A stretch of 64,000 nt of DNA from Poa pratensis. Taxonomy: Eukaryota; Streptophyta; Magnoliopsida; Poales; Poaceae. The stretch covers positions 21,129,399-21,193,398 of the forward strand of contig CAMZMU010000071.1 in NCBI GenBank assembly GCA_947311845.1. Direction: 5' to 3'. Position 1 is the first letter of the stretch; each line of letters begins with the position of its first letter. The position numbers and the translations under genes are program-made. Shown here in pieces: positions 59,375-64,000 of the stretch. The notes below the pieces were generated by a model. It ran no database searches, was not told where the DNA came from, and saw only the letters and a program-made list of their open reading frames with translations.

Positions 59375-60823
59375 GGGTTAATTAGATATATGCCACTCCA
59401 ATTTCTGCGAAATCGAAAAATGCCACTCCAATTTGCAACTTTTGAAAAATGCCACTCCAATTCTCTCATACTTCTATGGATGCCACTATACTCATTTCTG
59501 CTCCATTTTAGTAGAAAAGCTGAATACGTATTTCGTCTCAGACGATTTTGCCCCTGAGCCCACAAACTAAAATCAAAGAGCATCATCTCAGCTCGCCCTT
59601 CTCTCCCCGCACGAATCCTAGCGGGGCGGCGGCGCTGACGCTGCTCTTCCTCGCCGGCGCGCCCCGCATCCCCCACTTGCCACGCAGCTCTCACCCGCTC
59701 CTGCCCACAGCCGCCGCCCTCCTCTCCCCTGCTCCTGCACCAGCTCCTCGGTGCGAGCTCCATGCTGGCGACGACCATGGCAGCGAAGTAGGCTTGAACA
59801 TGGCGAGCATGACGGCGGCGGCGCCCCCTGCATGCAGGATTCTTGTATGGTTGAAGTTCAGATGATTATTGTGCTAACTGATCGACTGAAGTTCAGAAAA
59901 CCCTTGTTATGCAGTTGTATGTGCTACTCATTCTGATATAGTTAAATAACCTCGGGAATAGATGTTTCATTTGCAGTATATCCAGCTCTAATTTTGCACT
60001 TCTGATTCGTTGATAAGGAAGTTAAAGTGCCTGAAGAGTTGGGGCCTAAACTTTAAAATCTGGAGCAGCAGCTAGTGCACATTCACGAAGACGCATGATT
60101 CAGAGTTTCAGATCATTAGGTGACGACCCTGCCGTTGATCGGCTGCACCGGGCGCGCGTTCTGCTTCGCGGCGGCCGGCAGGGGCGCGAGGATCATGTCG
60201 AGCTGCTCCTTGCTCATTTGCCTCACCTTGCCCAAGACATTCCAGTATACATTCTCGGTGCACGGCGGTACCGTCAGGGAGCCCATGTACCGGAATTAGT
60301 TCCCCGTCTGCTTCTGCAACGAGCGCAGGTGTACCAGCCCCATCGGCGAGCGCGTATCCTGCTTGGCGTAGTTGCGCCGGTCGGCCGCTAGCTCCGCAAG
60401 CTGCCTTTTGAGCTGGAATTAGAAGAAGTCGAGCGCGCCGAGGAGCTGGGGCAGGAGCAGGGGAGAGGAGGGACGGCGGCTGTGGGCAGGAACGGGGGAG
60501 ATCTGCGTGGCGATTGGGGGCTGCGGGGGCGCGCCGGCGAGCAAGAGCAGCGGCGGCGGCGGCACCCTGCCAGGGTTCGTGCGGGGAGAGCAGAGAAAAC
60601 GAGTGAGATTGAGAGTGAGCTGAGATGATTTTAGTTTGTGGGCTCAGGGCATAATCGTCCGAGACAAATAATGTATCCAGTTTTTCTACCAAAATGGAGC
60701 AGAATGAGTATAGTGGCATCCATAGAAGTATGAGAGAATTGGAGTGGCATTTTTCAAAAGTTGCAAATTGGAGTGGCATTTTCGATTTCGCATGAATTGG
60801 AGTGGCATATATCTAATTAACCC
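59375..60823. mobile_element. second Pack-MULE-like element with ~390-bp terminal inverted repeats
   Basis: Both ends begin GGGTTAATTAGATATATGCC and carry several ATGCCACTCCAATT motifs. The inverted similarity runs inward through the GCCCACAAACTAAAATCA and CAGCCGCCGCCCTCCTC segments, from about 59375-59760 on the left to 60435-60823 on the right. The flanks share TTTTTTG, compatible with a Mutator target duplication but too simple to be decisive. The GC-rich interior has an alpha-carbonic-anhydrase fragment on the minus strand and no transposase. Confidence 0.8.
60116..60330 (-). pseudogene. alpha-carbonic-anhydrase C-terminal fragment
   Basis: The minus strand translates as [20 protein letters not shown], then [20 protein letters not shown] and [13 protein letters not shown] to a stop at 60116. 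YMGSLT-PPCTE is the signature of alpha-type carbonic anhydrases, followed by the family's usual PLNGR-like end. The zinc-binding histidines lie further N-terminal and are absent. An in-frame TAA precedes FRYMG where the family usually has Tyr. It is a captured, non-functional fragment. Confidence 0.8.
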
Positions 60824-62084
60824 TTTTTTGTCAAACATTTTCTTGCTATCTTAGTTGTCATTGAAAAACACGGAATTTATGAGAAGAGATAGGTGCATAT
60901 CATAGTTGTCACTGAAATAAAATAATATGTGCAGAATTAAGGTTGGATTTAAGGAAAAAATCAGTGGAAACTGAATTCAAAAGTAACTCATAGTTTTTTC
61001 CATGATTTCCAATCTTAAAAGGGAAACAAGCTCTATAGAAAAAATTCCAAGGAATAGAATCCTCCGAATTTTCATGAGATAACCTTTACCAAGACCGGAA
61101 TAGTATCAAATTTAAATATGAGCTGAATAGTATCTTGCTTGAATGAAATAGGCGAATTTGTCCCGTAGACCTATCAGTGCACCCCGAACAAATCAAGGTC
61201 ATGATTCCTTGTGCTCTCCTAGTTATATCATGCAAGCTCACGACAGATGCGTGCCTCGCTACTTTGGGTATGTCTCGTTCGATCTAGCTATGCATGATGA
61301 GCCTAGCTGTGTTCGTTTTCCTTTTGCAATTTCAAGACACTCGAATGAGTTTGACGGTTGCAAGCGTACGTGGCTACATGCAACGATAAAATTTTCTTAT
61401 CTTCAGCGAGGAAATGAAGCGTTGCTGAGCTCGTAAAATATTTGTACTCCGTATAACAGACAAGTTGGTTAGAAATAATATTATTCCCCTTTTTTCACTC
61501 TTATATGCAAAGATTTGACTCTTTGCACTTTCATGTCATGTGTTCATTAACAAAATTAGAAAAAGTCTCACGCGCTTGCTCTAGTTGTTCATGCTTCTGA
61601 GAAAGAAAAAAAAAAAGCATGCGTGTGGCATCCTTTCTCTTTCCCCCTGATTTTATCTTCAAAATTTCTATATGAGGATATTGATGCATGCATGCACATC
61701 GATGACGCGATGTATATGTTTCTAGAGAGAAATGATGCATTTATTTCTTATTTTCACCAAAGGAAGGTGATGTACTGATGATCCAAGTATCCATACAAGA
61801 GTCGGAGAACTCGAGTCTGAGGCGATGCATGCAACCAATCCCAGTTTGTCCTGCATATCCACTATCCCGCTCGTACGTGCGCGTTTTCCACATAAATATG
61901 GGTACGTAAGTGCTACGTCGCTCGCTCGCTGGATCGATCGACCAAACGCCGGCCGGCCGGCGGCGGCGCGTCCGTGAGCTCATCCGTCATCAAGGCGCGC
62001 AAGCAAACGGACGACCGACCGGCACGCCCGCGCGCCCGCATTCTTTTCCCCAGATCAGCCCGGCCCCTCGCACACGTAACAGGC
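60824..62084. other. intergenic region, no gene recognised
   Basis: This is AT-rich sequence with no supportable coding region. A GC-rich stretch with GCCGGCCGGCCGG and clustered GATCGATCG-type motifs at 61920-62060 has no recognisable product. Confidence 0.45.
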
Positions 62085-62099
62085 AACGACCCCGTAGAA

Positions 62100-62206
62100 T
62101 AGATCAGTTTGGAAGATAATGCACAAGCTTTACACACAAGCCAACAATGACCAATGGAAGCTTGCCTCACCGCAAGGCCATGGTGTCTCTCACCCTCCTC
62201 GCCACT
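62100..62206 (+). pseudogene. LINE ORF2 remnant, part before the CACTA insertion
   Basis: The plus strand reads TNGSLPHRKAMVSLTLLAT up to 62206. Across the CACTA element it continues at 63886 as WEIWNEINTRVFHNR. The joined stretch matches the HRKA-SL-LL-WEIWNERNARVF segment near the end of plant LINE ORF2 (after zf-RVT). Confidence 0.72.
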
Positions 62207-63885
62207 CACTACAGGAATCACTGAATATGCTAACGGCCAAAAACCGTCGGTAAATGACCGTCGGCTTGATCTTCCTTGGCATAGAGTAAAATACCGTCGG
62301 CATACACATCCTATGCCGACGGTTTTACTTGGCCGTCGGCAAGAGTGACGGCGTAAGGGTGTTTGCCGAGGGCTATGCCGTCGGTATACATTGCCACGTG
62401 TTAGCAGCTGGTGACTAGATGTGGCCATATTTCTCGAGGGTCAGGCCGTCGGCATATCTGAGGTTTATGCCGGGCTTGCCGTCGGCATACTTGTTGACCA
62501 GAACCAAAAAAAATTAGCCAGAAAGGCTAGCAGATTACATATACAATTACACATACATGATTCGACAACCATGGATTTGCAAACAGACATAGTTTCATTC
62601 TTCTAACGGTATCAATTGTTGGCTCGCTTAGGTAGCCACATTACTCTTCAAAGTTTTGAACATAGCAAGGATAACTAAATAGACGCTTCGTACTTTGGAA
62701 TAGGGAAAATATGAAAGCTAGAAGAGAATAGGAGAATTAAGGTTCGGTGCATATACAAAGGGGGATGCTCTTCCTGTTTTAATACAAAGGGGAATGTTGG
62801 ACATATATACTGCATATTCAGACATTTGGGTAGCGATGTCGATGAGCCCATGAACTGCCGTGTCGAGGTCGCCGCGGTGGTACTTGGGGGCGAGATCCTC
62901 CTCAACATGATCATCCCACCCGGCTATCAGGTCGGTAATAAGGAAGATCAGACAAAATATGTATAAAGCTCAGTTAGAGGCGAAGTGGCGAAATAGGATA
63001 CAAACATTAGAATTGGTAATAAGGCGGACCGGAATGAACATGTACATGATTACTTACCCACTTAACTTCTCTCTCCAGGTTCCCCAGCAATTCTTTTTTT
63101 GGTTCCTAAAGCGATTCCTGATTCCTGGAAGATGCACTATCCTGCCAAAGACACCACAAGGTATACACGTTAGACAAGGAGGAAGTAGGATCCCCGAAGG
63201 AGATAATTGCTTGGATTGTAGCAGGAACAGAGTCATAGTTTGAATCCAGACGAGTAAATTGTATGATCAGGTTATATAAGCTCGTTTTCATCTCGATTGA
63301 GACTTTCTCTAAACTTGACACAACAACTAGCATTACACATACAAATGGAGGCAACTTTGTCATGTGAAGCGTGATTAACTAAAAACAACTGCTACATGTT
63401 TCTTGTTAGAAATATACTACCAAATCCATGGGTGACATGTTGAAGTCAATGTTTTTGTTTTTGTTTTTACACAAAGCAACATAAATTTTATTTCACCACG
63501 AAATTTGACACGTATGTAAACGCTATGTATATGTGCTTCACTAATGTTTTTCAGAATTTTTAAAAGTTTTTACTATTTTTTCGATTTTTTATTGCTGACG
63601 GCTGTGGCATTACCGTCGCATACTACTAGCTTTGTTGGACGGAATGCACATGACAGGACAATATGTCGACGGCCATTGTTTTGCCGACGGCTACCCTCGG
63701 TATAAGCTTTTTATGTGCCGACGATCTGGATATGGCGACGGCCGTCCAGAGAACACTGTCGGCAACTACCATGTTTGCCGAGGGCTTTGCATATGCCGAG
63801 AGCCTTCTAGATGCCCTCGGCATTTGGCATATATGGCGGCGGCCCCGATAAAAAGCCGTCGGCAACTATACTTTATCCGGTAGTA
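62207..63885. mobile_element. non-autonomous CACTA (En/Spm) element
   Basis: The left end is CACTACAGGAATCACTG. The right end, read in reverse, is TACTACCGGATAAAG, so its terminal C has changed to T. Sub-terminal repeats of the GCCGTCGGCATA type, in both orientations, fill both ends (62230-62490 and 63595-63870). The 3-bp flanks are ACT (62204-62206) and CCT (63886-63888), a duplication with one change. The 1.1-kb centre has no transposase or other recognisable gene. The element interrupts a LINE remnant in frame. Confidence 0.85.
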
Positions 63886-64000
63886 CCTTGGGAAATTTGG
63901 AATGAAATAAACACTCGGGTATTCCATAACAGGCACATCTCACCGTTCTCGGTCCTTGGCAAGATCAAGTTTGAGGCGAATTCGTTTGGTTTCTCGCAGG
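63886..64000 (+). pseudogene. LINE ORF2 remnant, part after the CACTA insertion (runs off the window)
   Basis: It resumes WEIWNEINTRVFHNRHISPF, then SVLGKIKFEANSF, the conserved end region of LINE ORF2 in grasses. It is open at the window edge. The frame agrees with the part at 62100-62206 once the element is removed. Confidence 0.72.

Noticed and set aside
59548..59865. Plus-strand 105-codon frame with Pro/Ala-rich sequence
   Set aside because: It lies in the long inverted repeat of the second Mutator-like element and has no recognisable domain.

Overview
The window is nuclear DNA of a pooid grass, most likely a Triticeae species (wheat, Aegilops, barley or rye relative). The reasons are a low density of intron-bearing plant genes, nested LTR retrotransposons, Stowaway and Tourist MITEs, a tRNA-derived SINE of the Triticeae type, Mutator elements carrying gene fragments, and a CACTA element with GCCGTCGGCATA-type sub-terminal repeats. 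There are no bacterial features, CRISPR arrays, tRNA or rRNA genes.

Layout. (1) 1-21 kb is the genic part. It holds an mTERF family gene (minus, frame-disrupted, with a Pack-MULE about 80 bp upstream of its start codon), a SUVH-type H3K9 methyltransferase gene (plus, one apparent 1-base frame break), an ARAD1-like exostosin/GT47 gene (minus, 8 exons solved to the base) and a NAC transcription factor gene (minus, 3 exons). Small transposons fill the spacers: two foldback MITEs of one family, a Mutator-type MITE, a Tourist MITE, a SINE and a 42-bp Stowaway inside a NAC intron. (2) 22.8-57.8 kb is a single nested stack. A 5'-truncated LINE (14-bp target duplication) is split by an Athila-type element Z (duplication GTGTG). 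Z's 5' LTR is split by a related element Y, Y is split by a minus-strand element X, and Z's 3' LTR is split by a Tat-lineage gypsy element W on the minus strand. (3) 57.8-64 kb holds a decayed LINE fragment, a second Pack-MULE-like element with about 390-bp terminal inverted repeats and an alpha-carbonic-anhydrase fragment, and a CACTA element inserted in frame into another LINE remnant that runs off the window.

The four host genes are functionally unrelated: organelle gene expression, chromatin, Golgi glycosylation and transcription. Most of the unusual biology is in the nest. X and Z share near-identical LTRs and a near-identical 3' internal third but carry entirely different coding cassettes. 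X and Y carry a conserved reading frame that I do not recognise as gag or pol. One LTR is a hybrid of two LTR types.

Sequence quality matters here. A run of exactly 13 Ns joins two copies of the same 1.67-kb sequence, and LTR pairs differ mostly by single-base homopolymer indels. This looks like a long-read assembly with an unresolved contig overlap, so single-base frameshifts should not be read as biological without checking.
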